64,000 nucleotides of DNA from Runella sp. CRIBMP (GCF_009905605.1 NZ_JAAAKZ010000007.1:62001-126000), one strand, 5' to 3'. Counted from the first letter of the stretch, positions 18,058-27,268 are shown. Numbers and translations: made by a program. The notes: generated from the letters alone by a model not told the origin.

Positions 18058-20028
18058 TTGAAACCCACTAAACGCGTGAAAAACCCTTGGATGTATCTAT
18101 TGTTGTTTTGCTTTTTGCTGGTGAAGGTAAAACTGCACGCCCAAAACATACAGACCATTGCCAATTCCCCAAATCTCCAAACCGCCGATAGCCTTTTCAA
18201 ACTTGCTGAAAAATATGACAGTGTTGGCGACTCAAAACGAGCCCAGCCATTGTTTGAAAGCAGCCTACCTATTTACCAAAAACTGGGAAAGCAACGGGAA
18301 GTTGGGCATTGTTTCAACTACATCGGGGCAAATTATTACCGCCAAGGCAACCTTTCTAAAGCCCTTTCTTTTTTTGAAAAAGGGGTAGCTGCCTATAAAA
18401 AGGCGGGATATAAAAAAGGGGTGGCTGCTTTATTAAACAACGTAGGTGTGATTTATTACAGCATGGGCAATTATCCACAGGCGGTAGAGCTGTATAAACA
18501 GACCATTTTTATGCAAGAAAAAATTGGGAATAAAAATACGACTGCTACCATTACAGGAAACATTGGAGGTATTTACTCAAAAATAAAAGATTACCCCAAC
18601 GCCCTGAAATACCTCAACAAAGCAGATGCCCTTTTCAAAGAGTTAAACGACAAACGAGGAGTTGCCAAAATACTGATGGAGGTGGGTTATATCTCTATGG
18701 AGCAAGGCAATTTTGACAAAGCCCTGAAAGAGTTTGATGAATCACTGAACATTGCTCAAAAAGCGAAAGAAAAAGAGGTAGAAATAGAAGTGCTGTCAAA
18801 CTTGGGAGAGTTGTTTTACCGAAAATCAGATTTTCAAAAAGCATTGTTCTATTACAATAGCTGTCTAAAAAAAGCCGAAGAAATTGGCAAATTACAGTAT
18901 AGAAGTAGCTGTAGCATTGCCATTGGCAATATATTCTATCAACTAAAAAAATACAATGAAGCCGTTGGAAAATGCAGCGCGGGGCTAACAATAGCCGAAA
19001 AAATGGGTGCGATTTCTATCAAAAAAGATGCTTGCGAATGTCTTTATCATGCTTATAAATCTTTGAATAACAACTCGTTGGCGTTGCTGTATTATGAAAA
19101 AGTAAATGCTTTTGAAGATAGTTTGAACACAAAAGAAGCTTCCAGCCGAATGATGAACATGGAGTTTCAAAAGCAACAGTTGGTGGACAGCATCGCCTTC
19201 GTCAAAAAACAAAGTGCCGCCAAACTCAAACACCAAGTCGAAATACAGGCGAAAGAAAAGCAGCGAAATATAATCATCGCCTCGTTGGGAATGGTGCTGC
19301 TGATAGCAGGTGGTTTGTGGTATCGACTGAATTTTGTGAGAAAAGCTAAAGAAACCCTCAAAGTCGAAAAAGACCGTTCAGAAGCCTTACTTTTAAATAT
19401 CCTGCCCCAAGAAATCGCCGAAGAACTCAAACTAACGGGCAGCGTTAAAGCCAAAGATTTTGGAATGGTTTCCATTCTTTTTACCGATTTTCAATCCTTC
19501 ACCCAAACCGCCCAAACCATGTCACCGCAGCGATTGGTCGAAGAAATCAATGTTTGCTTCGAGGCGTTTGACAGGATTTCAGAAAAATACCAAATCGAAA
19601 AAATCAAGACCATCGGCGATGCCTACATGGCCGCAGGAGGCATGGCCAATGCCGACGAAAACTCCCCCCAAAATGTGGTATTGGCAGCGCTGGAAATGCA
19701 GGCGTTTATCGCCCAAAGGGCCATCGAAAACCAACTAGCCCCAAAGCCTCACTTTGAAATGCGGCTGGGTATCCACGCTGGCCCCATCGTGGCGGGGGTT
19801 GTGGGCGTAAAAAAGTTTCAGTACGACATCTGGGGCGATACCGTCAATACCGCAAGCCGTATGGAAAGCAACGGAAGCGTGGGCAAAGTAAACATCAGCG
19901 AGGCATTCTATGAATTGATAAAAGACGACCCACTTTTCTCCTTTGAATACCGAGGAAACATCAGCGCAAAAGGAAAAGGTGAAATCAAGATGTACTTTGT
20001 GGAGAAGAACGCTTTAATGCAAATGTAG
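18058..20028 (+). CDS. TPR-domain class III adenylate cyclase, membrane-anchored
   Basis: A 656-aa protein likely to make cAMP. It has a signal-like N-terminus, about seven TPR motifs (~residues 35-355) outside the membrane, one transmembrane helix (~402-422, IASLGMVLLIAGGLWY), a coiled linker and a cytoplasmic cyclase domain (~445-650). All key residues are present: metal-binding Asp477 (LFTDF) and Asp521 (KTIGD), adenine-selecting Lys517 and Asp590 (YDIWGD), and transition-state Asn597 and Arg601 (NTASR). This pattern predicts ATP rather than GTP as substrate. The start is uncertain: TTG at 18058, GTG at 18076 (giving MKNPWMYLLLFCFL) and ATG at 18091 are all in frame. It follows the broken DUF1016 gene by 11 bp. 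Confidence 0.88.
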   Translation: MKPTKRVKNPWMYLLLFCFLLVKVKLHAQNIQTIANSPNLQTADSLFKLAEKYDSVGDSKRAQPLFESSLPIYQKLGKQREVGHCFNYIGANYYRQGNLSKALSFFEKGVAAYKKAGYKKGVAALLNNVGVIYYSMGNYPQAVELYKQTIFMQEKIGNKNTTATITGNIGGIYSKIKDYPNALKYLNKADALFKELNDKRGVAKILMEVGYISMEQGNFDKALKEFDESLNIAQKAKEKEVEIEVLSNLGELFYRKSDFQKALFYYNSCLKKAEEIGKLQYRSSCSIAIGNIFYQLKKYNEAVGKCSAGLTIAEKMGAISIKKDACECLYHAYKSLNNNSLALLYYEKVNAFEDSLNTKEASSRMMNMEFQKQQLVDSIAFVKKQSAAKLKHQVEIQAKEKQRNIIIASLGMVLLIAGGLWYRLNFVRKAKETLKVEKDRSEALLLNILPQEIAEELKLTGSVKAKDFGMVSILFTDFQSFTQTAQTMSPQRLVEEINVCFEAFDRISEKYQIEKIKTIGDAYMAAGGMANADENSPQNVVLAALEMQAFIAQRAIENQLAPKPHFEMRLGIHAGPIVAGVVGVKKFQYDIWGDTVNTASRMESNGSVGKVNISEAFYELIKDDPLFSFEYRGNISAKGKGEIKMYFVEKNALMQM

Positions 20029-20049
20029 GAACTATCTAACGTTGCTTTT

Positions 20050-20077
20050 AGGGCTTAAAATCACTCATTTAAGCCCT
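20050..20077 (+). terminator. Hairpin after the adenylate cyclase
   Basis: AGGGCTTAAA (20050-20059) and TTTAAGCCCT (20068-20077) form a perfect 10-bp stem with an 8-nt loop, 22 bp past the stop. There is no long T-run, so termination strength is uncertain. Confidence 0.55.
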
Positions 20078-20166
20078 GAAAGAGCATTTATAAAACCAAA
20101 TCTACATTCGGTAAAACTCCGTGCCGCTTGCCTTTTGGTTGTAAAGTGTCATAGCCTTTTTATACG

Positions 20167-21465
20167 ATGAAACCTTACCTTTTATTTATAGGCGCAGCTT
20201 TGTGGATGGCCGCTTGCCAACCTGCCAAAGAAGAAACCTCTTCGTTGGTGCCCAAATTCAAACTCGTCGCTGCCGATACAGTGTATTTCAACAACTTTGT
20301 GGACTGCAACATGGCCGAGGCGTGGGTGGGAGATACGTTTCGGATTTTTCCTGGTAAATACGGCGAAGACCCCGTTTGGGGAGAGGCCCACGACTTAAAA
20401 TTTGCGGATGGCCGCCACGCCGAAGAAGCCTTCAGACGTAATGCAGAAGACTTTACCGAACCCAAAATGCCCCCCAATGTGCCCATTGGTCAGAAAGGAC
20501 TGCATGGAGCGGCATGGTTTGAGACAGTCTATCAAGATCCCAAGGATGCCACGGGAAAAACCCTTTATGCCGTTTATCACAACGAAAACTACCCTGCTAC
20601 TCTCCCATACGACGCCAAAACGGGTGAAGGCTACATTGACCATAAATGGCCCGAAGGACTCACGGGCCCTCAATCGCCCGCTGCTGTGTGTCGCATCGGC
20701 ATCATGAAATCAGTGGACGGCGGGCGTAGCTGGGACAACCGAGGGCTATTTATCGAAGACCTCCAGCCCCGTATGATTCTCAAACCACACAACACTTCCA
20801 AAACCTTTGCAGGGGGCGTAGGTGACCCTTCGGCGGTAGCCGTAGGCGACTATTTGTACCTGTTTTATGGCGAATACGGCTTCCCGGGCGTGTACGATGA
20901 GGCCTCCTACAAGCGTGAAGACGAACACAAAGGCCAGTGTATCAGCGTGGCGCGTATTGCGCTCAAAGATTTAGGCACCCCAGTGGGCAAAGCCCTGCGT
21001 TGGAATGGAAAAGAGTTTAGCGCGGCCTATAATGGTTTTGGTGCGCCCATTGCTTCATTACAAATCCCGATGAGCGAAGGTGGCGGACCCGCTTCTTCTC
21101 CCACGGGTGGGTTTCATTGGGGGCCGTCGGTGAGTTGGAACACTTACCTCAACTGTTGGGTGATGCTGATGGGCAAAGTAACGGGGAGCTCTTGGAAAGG
21201 CAGCAGCGTGTATATTTCGTTCAATAAAAACAAAGACTTGGGTGAGGGCAACAACTCCCAAGCATGGACAAAACCCCAATTGTTGCTCGATAAGCCTGGT
21301 TTTATTATGTGGTATCCCTCGCTACAACCCATGAATACCCCTGAAGACATCGCCAACAAACATACTTGTATGCGTTTGGGCAAGAAGGCGCGCCTCTACA
21401 TCAAGTACATCAAACCCGAAAAAAGCGAATACAAGTCGGAGTATGTGATTGAGTTTGATAAATGA
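20167..21465 (+). CDS. Lipoprotein with a glycosidase/sialidase-like beta-propeller appearance
   Basis: A 432-aa lipoprotein: MKPYLLFIGAALWMAAC, with the lipid Cys at position 17. The body has features of sialidase-like or five-bladed propeller proteins, including an Asp-box-like phrase SVDGGRSWDNRG, GGVGDPSAVAVGDYLYLFYG, and FHWGPSVSWNTYLNCWVMLMG. Many glycan-acting enzymes of Bacteroidota have this fold. I cannot name a catalytic family, and a DUF4185- or GH43-like assignment is only a suggestion. It has its own spacing on both sides, so it is probably monocistronic; the next gene is convergent. Confidence 0.7.
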   Translation: MKPYLLFIGAALWMAACQPAKEETSSLVPKFKLVAADTVYFNNFVDCNMAEAWVGDTFRIFPGKYGEDPVWGEAHDLKFADGRHAEEAFRRNAEDFTEPKMPPNVPIGQKGLHGAAWFETVYQDPKDATGKTLYAVYHNENYPATLPYDAKTGEGYIDHKWPEGLTGPQSPAAVCRIGIMKSVDGGRSWDNRGLFIEDLQPRMILKPHNTSKTFAGGVGDPSAVAVGDYLYLFYGEYGFPGVYDEASYKREDEHKGQCISVARIALKDLGTPVGKALRWNGKEFSAAYNGFGAPIASLQIPMSEGGGPASSPTGGFHWGPSVSWNTYLNCWVMLMGKVTGSSWKGSSVYISFNKNKDLGEGNNSQAWTKPQLLLDKPGFIMWYPSLQPMNTPEDIANKHTCMRLGKKARLYIKYIKPEKSEYKSEYVIEFDK

Positions 21466-21522
21466 GATGCTGATTTGTTACGCCACCAATAGCATCTTTT
21501 GTGCTTAAATCGTGGATTGTTT

Positions 21523-21978
21523 TCAGAGCGGCTTAAACTTCAGCGTCAGCTTGGTTACCCGTGGTGGGTCATATACGCTGCTGCGGGTTTCCATTTCAAA
21601 ACCATCTTCATACACGTTGCGCGGATAAATATTCCAGCCGCCCGTTTTGGTGCTCGTATCCCGCAGGGCAATGACATTTTGCTTGGTATAGGCTTCCCAC
21701 TGAAATTTTTTGGTGTCGGTGGCTCCTTTAAAATGGCCCTCAAAACTGCCGTCGGGCAAAAACCGCACCCAATCCATGTAGGTATCAAATTCTACCCCAC
21801 TGATGTGGGGTACGCTTTTTCCGTCCTTAAAGATGGGGGCTTCGTCCATCAATATTTCCTGAATTTCCCATTTCGGTACGCTCGTGAGGCGGGTTTGGGC
21901 CTCCTGTACGTTGTCGGCAGGGCGATGGCAGGCCATGAATAAAAGCAGAAAAAGGAACGAAAAAAGGCGTGAAGTCAT
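21523..21978 (-). CDS. Small hypothetical lipoprotein
   Basis: A 151-aa protein that I do not recognise. A short hydrophobic N-terminus ends in FMAC (Cys17), so it is probably an outer-membrane or periplasmic lipoprotein. The rest is rich in Trp, Tyr and Phe with alternating polar residues (MDWVRFLPDGSFEGHFKGAT), like a small beta-sandwich or lipocalin-type protein. It is convergent with the propeller lipoprotein and divergent from the WYL regulator. Confidence 0.65.
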   Translation of the reverse strand: MTSRLFSFLFLLLFMACHRPADNVQEAQTRLTSVPKWEIQEILMDEAPIFKDGKSVPHISGVEFDTYMDWVRFLPDGSFEGHFKGATDTKKFQWEAYTKQNVIALRDTSTKTGGWNIYPRNVYEDGFEMETRSSVYDPPRVTKLTLKFKPL

Positions 21979-22087
21979 GGTTTTTTATGAATTTTGAAAA
22001 TCATACTCAATACTATAACGGAATCGGCAGTTTGCAAAATGTTACCGCAAATTCTGCCCGTCATTTCGTCAAACAGCCTTTCCTCTT

Positions 22088-23032
22088 ATGAACCGTATCG
22101 ACCGACTTACCGCCATTTTAATTCAGTTACAATCCAAACGCGTCGTAAAAGCGCAGGAAATTGCCGACCGTTTCGGAATAAGTTTACGCACCGTCTACCG
22201 CGACATCAGGGCCTTGGAAGAAGCCGGTGTACCCATCGGGGCCGAGGCGGGCGTGGGCTATTTTTTGGAAGACTACCATCTGCCGCCCGTTATGTTTACC
22301 AACGAAGAAGCCAGTGCGCTGCTGTTTGGGGCCAAATTGATTGGAAAAATGGCTGATGAGTCGTTGCGGCAAGGGTTTGATTCCGCGTTTTACAAAATCA
22401 AATCCGTGCTGAAACGAAACGAAAAAGAGCACTTAGAAGACCTAGAATCTCGCGTGGAGGTGCTGGCACGGCAGCGCGCGGAGCCTTTTTCGGTACATCT
22501 GCTCAATCAGATTCAACAGGCCATTGTGCGGCAGCAGGTACTGGGGATTGATTACGTTACCAATTTTCATAGCCAGAGTACACAGCGCGAAATTGAACCG
22601 ATCGGTTTGGTGCATTACGGTTCTCATTGGCATTTGATTGCCTATTGTCGGCTGCGGGGCGATTACCGTGATTTTAGGGTCGACCGGATTCAGAACCTGA
22701 CCAATACAGAGGTGTTTTTTCCGAAACAAAACTTACTTACCCTACAAGCCTACCTTGACCGCCTGCGCGTAGAGGAGCAGCTCGAAGAAGTGACCATTTG
22801 GGTGCACAAAGGAGCGGCGATGTTTATGCAGGAGCAACGCTATACGTGGGGATTCCTCTCGGAAGAAGTACACGACAAATACGTCAAAATGACATTTATG
22901 ACGCAATTTTTTGAAGGAATGGGCCGTTGGCTGCTGACGTTTGGTAAGCACGTTAGCGTAGAAAGCCCCCTAAAAATGAAAGACATGATGCACACCTTGG
23001 CCCTCGAAATTCAGGAGCATTATCTTTCCTAA
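22088..23032 (+). CDS. YafY-type HTH/WYL transcriptional regulator
   Basis: A 314-aa DNA-binding regulator. The N-terminal DeoR-like winged helix is MNRIDRLTAILIQLQSKRVV followed by KAQEIADRFGISLRTVYRDI. The WYL domain (~residues 140-215) includes LGIDYVTNFHSQSTQREIEP and YGSHWHLIAYCRLRGDYRDF. A WCX-type C-terminal domain follows. WYL domains bind nucleotides, DNA ends or other ligands and occur in both metabolic and defence regulators. Here the regulator precedes a VOC protein and a GyrI-like ligand-binding protein, so a stress or xenobiotic response is plausible but inferred. Confidence 0.88.
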   Translation: MNRIDRLTAILIQLQSKRVVKAQEIADRFGISLRTVYRDIRALEEAGVPIGAEAGVGYFLEDYHLPPVMFTNEEASALLFGAKLIGKMADESLRQGFDSAFYKIKSVLKRNEKEHLEDLESRVEVLARQRAEPFSVHLLNQIQQAIVRQQVLGIDYVTNFHSQSTQREIEPIGLVHYGSHWHLIAYCRLRGDYRDFRVDRIQNLTNTEVFFPKQNLLTLQAYLDRLRVEEQLEEVTIWVHKGAAMFMQEQRYTWGFLSEEVHDKYVKMTFMTQFFEGMGRWLLTFGKHVSVESPLKMKDMMHTLALEIQEHYLS

Positions 23033-23067
23033 AACCCTACTGACATACCGTTGTCACTAACGGGTTG

Positions 23068-23075
23068 TACCTTTG
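23068..23075 (+). promoter_or_regulatory. Possible -7 element (TACCTTTG) before the VOC gene
   Basis: TACCTTTG matches TAnnTTTG 50 bp before the VOC ATG. The nearest upstream TTG (23051-23053) is only 14 nt away, shorter than usual, so this is a weak call. Confidence 0.3.
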
Positions 23076-23125
23076 TTGAAGTTAAATAATCAGTCATTTT
23101 AAATAACTTTAAACAAAACACAACC

Positions 23126-23554
23126 ATGGCAACAGTCAATCCGTATTTGAACTTTTTAGGAAACACAGAAGAGGCGTTTAACTTTTACAAATCAGTTTTT
23201 GGGGGAGAATTTGTCGGACTTCAGCGTTTTAAAGACACCCCAGAGGCGGATAAATTATCAGCCGACGATCAGGACAAAATCATGCATGTGGCTTTGCCGA
23301 TTGGCAGCAATACGATTCTGATGGGAACCGACGCCCTCGAATCTATGGGCCATACGCTTACGCTGGGAAACAATCTGTCGTTGGCCATCGGGGCTGAAAG
23401 CAAAGAAGAAGCCGAAAAAATCTTTCACGGATTGGCCGAAGGGGGAGAAGTTGAAATGCCGCTTCAGGATACCTTCTGGGGGGCTTATTTCGGAATGACG
23501 ACCGATAAATTTGGCATCAAATGGATGGTGAATTTCGACTATCCTCAAAACTAA
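23126..23554 (+). CDS. VOC family (PhnB/glyoxalase-like) protein
   Basis: A 142-aa cytoplasmic protein of the vicinal-oxygen-chelate superfamily, PhnB type. The start MATVNPYLNFLGNTEEAFNF is typical, followed by FYKSVFGGEFVGLQRFKD. The C-terminal part has DTFWGAYFGMTTDKFGIKWM, the family's DPFWGxxxGxxxDxFGxxW phrase. These proteins are dimers of beta-alpha-beta-beta-beta units, and PhnB types usually have no known substrate. It lies 93 bp downstream of the WYL regulator and 18 bp before the GyrI-like gene, so it is probably co-transcribed with the latter. Confidence 0.88.
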   Translation: MATVNPYLNFLGNTEEAFNFYKSVFGGEFVGLQRFKDTPEADKLSADDQDKIMHVALPIGSNTILMGTDALESMGHTLTLGNNLSLAIGAESKEEAEKIFHGLAEGGEVEMPLQDTFWGAYFGMTTDKFGIKWMVNFDYPQN

Positions 23555-23572
23555 ACAACCACCCATACAGCC

Positions 23573-24025
23573 ATGAATATCAAAGAATCAAAACCGTACA
23601 ATGCCCTGGTTTTTCGCGTCGAAACCACCCTGCCAGAATTATCAAACCACGTGGCTCACGTGGCCAAAAGTCTCTACCGCGAAGCGGTGCGCCTTGATTT
23701 GATGGTTACGGGGGCCATTCACTGGAATTATTATGGTATCGACGGGCAGCCAGATACAAAATTTCTGTTGGAAATAGCGCTTCCTATTCAAGAAAAAGAA
23801 GTGGTTTCGTCGGAGTTTGAGTGGCGGCGAATTGCGGGGTTTAAGTGTGTCTCTGCCGTATTGGAAGGGCCATGGGAGCAACTGCCCAAAATCTACGAAA
23901 CCCTCATTCGTCAACTCCATGCCCAAGGACTTCACATGACCGATGAGTGCCGGGAAATGTACATCAATATGGATTTTGAAACGCCTGAAAACAACATCAC
24001 CGAAGTGCAGGTGGGAGTTAGGTAA
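23573..24025 (+). CDS. GyrI-like small-molecule-binding protein
   Basis: A 150-aa stand-alone protein with the GyrI/AraC effector-binding fold (SHS2 repeat). Typical features are the N-terminal beta-strand with YNALVFRVETTLPELSNH, the central LLEIALPI strand, and C-terminal segments EGPWEQLPKIYETLIRQL and ECREMYINMDFETPENN. Such domains bind drugs or hydrophobic ligands and can neutralise toxins. It sits directly behind the VOC gene and is closed by a strong terminator, forming a small unit with the WYL regulator upstream. Confidence 0.8.
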   Translation: MNIKESKPYNALVFRVETTLPELSNHVAHVAKSLYREAVRLDLMVTGAIHWNYYGIDGQPDTKFLLEIALPIQEKEVVSSEFEWRRIAGFKCVSAVLEGPWEQLPKIYETLIRQLHAQGLHMTDECREMYINMDFETPENNITEVQVGVR

Positions 24026-24048
24026 GGTTGAAAGCGAAGCATTATTTG

Positions 24049-24089
24049 GTAAGCGTTAAGCGGAGTATCTGCTTAACGCTTACTTTTTT
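24049..24089 (+). terminator. 13-bp hairpin terminator
   Basis: GTAAGCGTTAAGC (24049-24061) and GCTTAACGCTTAC (24071-24083) pair perfectly around a 9-nt loop, followed by TTTTTTG. It ends the VOC/GyrI unit. Confidence 0.9.
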
Positions 24090-24144
24090 GTAAAATGATA
24101 CCCCGCGTCCCAACTTTCCGAAAATGCCTTGGGAGGGGCTCATA

Positions 24145-24984
24145 CTACGCCATGGCGCGTTCGGCGGCTTTTTCTTCTTTCCAATGTTTCCACCGGGGGC
24201 CAAGCAGCTTGTTCATACCCTTATCGACCACAAAATGCCGGACAATGTTTGACACACCACGTAGCCGGGTAAACACGCTGTCGTTGGCTCGAAGAGCGAT
24301 GGAAAAACCGCCGTCTACGTACTGGATAAAGTGCCAAAAAGTAGAGGGGATAAAAATGGTCTCGCCGTGTTCGAGCACGGTATCCCAGCCCACCGCTTTT
24401 TTGAAGGCGGGGAATTTTTCATAATCAGGATGCAAAACATCTACGTGGCTCTGCACCGTAAAAGGATGTTGATACAAAAAACGGCTTTGGTCGGGAGCAA
24501 ACAGCGTTACCCGTTTTCGGGTCTGAAACTGGGTCAGAAAAACCGAAGAGCAGTCGATGTCATAGTGCAATTTTACCACTGCGCCCTGTCCTCCAAAAAA
24601 CATAAAAGGGTATTCTTTGACGAACCCCGGCATGATGGTCGGCATTCTGACATCGTCGACGAGTTCGGGGGCGTGTTGGAAGATGTTATACAAAAACATC
24701 CGTAGTTCGGTAGGCCCCGCTTGAATCAAATCGAGGTATTCAGCAAAAGGCATGTGAACTTTGGGGCTCATGTAGCCTTTGCCAGCATCGTGGAAGTCAT
24801 TGCCGAAAAGTGGGACTTTTAAGTGTCCGTAATTTTGTTTTAAGTACTCAAATGTCCACTTTTGGGTAGCGGGCCAATCGGCCGCAAGGTCACGGAAAAC
24901 GACGGGACGGGCGGGCAAAAGGTATTGTTCTCTGAACTCCTCGGGCGTAAGTCCCGAGCGTTTGTCAATCGGCTGTAACTGCAT
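24145..24984 (-). CDS. Cupin-like (JmjC-type) Fe(II)/2-oxoglutarate oxygenase family protein
   Basis: A 279-aa cytoplasmic protein of the cupin-8/JmjC family. The opening PARPVVFRDLAADWPATQKW is the family phrase '-P-V-x-G-...-W-P-A-xx-W'. The iron site is likely H-x-D in VVKLHYDIDC, with the distal His in FIPSTFWHFIQYV; Lys or Arg in TRKRVTLF may hold 2-oxoglutarate. Relatives hydroxylate proteins (for example ribosomal proteins), tRNA or small molecules, and the substrate here is unknown. It stands alone, with about 380 bp of noncoding DNA upstream shared with the divergent phosphohexomutase gene. Confidence 0.85.
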   Translation of the reverse strand: MQLQPIDKRSGLTPEEFREQYLLPARPVVFRDLAADWPATQKWTFEYLKQNYGHLKVPLFGNDFHDAGKGYMSPKVHMPFAEYLDLIQAGPTELRMFLYNIFQHAPELVDDVRMPTIMPGFVKEYPFMFFGGQGAVVKLHYDIDCSSVFLTQFQTRKRVTLFAPDQSRFLYQHPFTVQSHVDVLHPDYEKFPAFKKAVGWDTVLEHGETIFIPSTFWHFIQYVDGGFSIALRANDSVFTRLRGVSNIVRHFVVDKGMNKLLGPRWKHWKEEKAAERAMA

Positions 24985-25285
24985 TGTTATTGATGGCTAT
25001 TAAGTAAGTAAAACGATTTTCTAACGTATTGAGTATCCAACAAGTCATACCAACGGTATCACTAAACGTTACTGCTTTTATAGACAGTTTAGGTCGTGTA
25101 TTCACTTTTTGAAAACGATTTTTTTTTCAAATTTGTGCCGTCAATCGGGATAGAATTGAGAAAAAAATGGGAATAATAGTAGATTTATATCCCAAAAGGA
25201 AGAAATAATAATGAGGCCTTTGCAGCAGAAAAGGAGTAAAAAGTCATTCTAACAACATAAAATTGGCGTTAAATAAAACATAAAG

Positions 25286-25315
25286 TTGCAAGATTCGGAT
25301 GAGTCGTTAAATTTG
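25286..25315 (+). promoter_or_regulatory. Bacteroidota-type promoter for the phosphohexomutase gene
   Basis: TTG at 25286-25288 and TAAATTTG at 25308-25315 are 19 nt apart. The leader to the ATG at 25368 would be about 47 nt. The rest of the 24985-25367 gap is AT-rich and holds nothing else I can name. Confidence 0.6.
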
Positions 25316-25367
25316 GGGACGTTTCTGCTTTTTTATCTAAAACTGTAACTCCAAAACTCAAAACATT

Positions 25368-27116
25368 ATGCTCGAAGCTGCTGTACAAACCAAAGTAGAC
25401 CTATGGCTTAGCGGTAATTATGATGCCGATACCAAGGCTGATATTCAGCAACTGGTTGATAAACAAAATTTTACTGAACTTACTGACTCATTTTATAAAG
25501 ACTTGGAGTTTGGCACGGGCGGTCTGCGCGGATTGATTGGCATTGGCTCAAACCGCATGAACCAATACACCGTAGGAGCAGCGACGCAGGGATTGGCCAA
25601 TTATTTGAATAAAACCTTTGCGGGACAAAAAATCAGCGTAGCCATTGCCCACGATTGCCGCATCAAATCGGATGTTTTTGCGCAGGTAACAGCCAATGTT
25701 TTTTCTTCCAACGGCATTGATGTTTATCTTTTTAAAGGACTGCGCCCCACGCCAGAATTAAGTTTTGCGGCACGTCTGCTGGGCTGTAAAAGTGGAGTAG
25801 TAATTACGGCTTCTCACAATCCTAAAGAATACAACGGCTACAAAGCTTACTGGGACGATGGCTCTCAGGTGGTGGCACCGCACGATAAAAATATCATTGA
25901 TGAAGTAAATGCTATTCAGTCCATTGATGATATTAAATTTGGGGGAGATGCTTCTAAGATTCACCTCATTGGCGAAGAAGTGGATGAAAAATACATTTCT
26001 CAAATCCTTTCGCTTTCAATTTCAAAAGAAGCCATCAAGCGTCAAAAAGACCTCAAGATTGTCTTTACGCCGATTCATGGAACGGGTGTGACGCTGGTAC
26101 CGCAGTTGCTCGCCAAAATGGGCTTTGAAAATGTAACGGTGATTGCCGAGCAGGCCGAACCGCAGGGAAATGGATACTTCCCAACGGTGGTGTACCCCAA
26201 TCCTGAAGAAGCAGAAGCGATGTCGATGGCCGTAAATCGCGCCAAAGAAATTGACGCTGACCTCGTAATGGGCACCGACCCCGATGCCGACCGCGTAGGT
26301 ATTGCCGTCAAGAACCACCACGGAGAAATCCAATTGTTGAACGGAAACCAAACGGCTACTTTGCTCATCTATTACCTCTTGCAAGCATGGAAAGAAGCGG
26401 GTAAGTTGACGGGCAAAGAGTTTGTCTGTAAAACCATCGTTACGACGGACCTCATCGATAAAATGGCGGCAGGATACGATGTCAATTGCTACAATACCCT
26501 GACTGGATTTAAGTACATTGCGCAGGTAATCAGAGAGTTGGAGGGAAAACAGCAGTTTATCGGCGGTGGTGAAGAAAGCTACGGGTACCTCATCGGCGAT
26601 GCCGTTCGCGACAAAGATGCCATTGCAAGTTGTGCCATGATTGCCGAGTTGACGGCCTATGCCAAAGACAAAGGGCTGAGTCTTTTTGATTTGTTGATGG
26701 AGGTCTATAAGCAGTTTGGTTTTTATTATGAAGGCCTGATTTCATTGACGAAAAAAGGCAAAACAGGCGCCGAAGAAATCCAGCAAATGATGGCCGATTT
26801 TCGGGCTAACCCGCCGCAGTCGATAGCGGGTTCACCCGTTGTTCGGATTGATGATTATAAGTTTTTGAAACGTACCGAAAACGGTACCACGGTCGACATC
26901 CCGTCGGGAAGTATGGGGATTGAGTCTTCAAATGTACTACAATTCTTTACGGCTGATGGTACCAAATTTACGTGCCGTCCTTCGGGCACTGAACCCAAAA
27001 TCAAGTTTTACGTGGGCGTAGTTGCCAAGCTAGAACGCAACGAAGACTTTGATGCAGTGTACGAATCGTTAAAGCAAAAAGTGAAAAATATCGGCGAAGA
27101 ACTTCACCTAAAATAG
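25368..27116 (+). CDS. Phospho-sugar mutase (phosphoglucomutase/phosphomannomutase family)
   Basis: A 582-aa alpha-D-phosphohexomutase that interconverts hexose 1- and 6-phosphates for glycogen, nucleotide-sugar and surface-polysaccharide synthesis. Family motifs are in order: FGTGGLRGLIGIGSNRMN; the phospho-serine loop TASHNP with catalytic Ser149; the Mg2+ site D304-P-D306-A-D308; the sugar-binding loop GGGEESYGYLIGD; and the phosphate-binding RPSGTEPKIKFY. Length is normal for the PGM2-like branch. The sugar specificity cannot be settled from motifs alone. A promoter is visible upstream and terminators downstream. Confidence 0.93.
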   Translation: MLEAAVQTKVDLWLSGNYDADTKADIQQLVDKQNFTELTDSFYKDLEFGTGGLRGLIGIGSNRMNQYTVGAATQGLANYLNKTFAGQKISVAIAHDCRIKSDVFAQVTANVFSSNGIDVYLFKGLRPTPELSFAARLLGCKSGVVITASHNPKEYNGYKAYWDDGSQVVAPHDKNIIDEVNAIQSIDDIKFGGDASKIHLIGEEVDEKYISQILSLSISKEAIKRQKDLKIVFTPIHGTGVTLVPQLLAKMGFENVTVIAEQAEPQGNGYFPTVVYPNPEEAEAMSMAVNRAKEIDADLVMGTDPDADRVGIAVKNHHGEIQLLNGNQTATLLIYYLLQAWKEAGKLTGKEFVCKTIVTTDLIDKMAAGYDVNCYNTLTGFKYIAQVIRELEGKQQFIGGGEESYGYLIGDAVRDKDAIASCAMIAELTAYAKDKGLSLFDLLMEVYKQFGFYYEGLISLTKKGKTGAEEIQQMMADFRANPPQSIAGSPVVRIDDYKFLKRTENGTTVDIPSGSMGIESSNVLQFFTADGTKFTCRPSGTEPKIKFYVGVVAKLERNEDFDAVYESLKQKVKNIGEELHLK

Positions 27117-27187
27117 GGGAATTTGATATTTTTTTGAAAAAAGTTTGTAGAAATAAAACAAATTAACGTATATTCACGTTACGTTTG

Positions 27188-27212
27188 AAGTTCCGAAGAT
27201 ACTTCAGAACTT
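27188..27212. repeat. Short hairpin between pgm and the next gene
   Basis: AAGTTC-C-GAAG and CTTC-A-GAACTT pair over 10 bp with one mismatch around ATA. It directly follows a TACGTTTG (27180-27187) that resembles a -7 box but lacks a good -33 partner. Possibly part of a double terminator with the next hairpin. Confidence 0.4.
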
Positions 27213-27234
27213 TTCATCATAGGTTAAGTGTGAG

Positions 27235-27268
27235 AAAAGCCATTCGCATATAGCGTGATGGCTTTTTT
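27235..27268 (+). terminator. Terminator after the phosphohexomutase gene
   Basis: AAAAGCCAT (27235-27243) pairs with ATGGCTTTT (27258-27266) and further T residues follow. The weak ATGs at 27255 and 27258 inside the stem are therefore unlikely translation starts for the following gene. Confidence 0.75.

Noticed and set aside
21499-21942. A plus-strand frame opposite the small lipoprotein gene
   Set aside because: The minus-strand gene has a signal peptide with lipobox and a consistent start, while the plus frame has no such features.
24360-24400. tRNA-like T-loop sequence (GTTCGAG)
   Set aside because: No acceptor or anticodon stems can be built around it, and it lies within the cupin gene.
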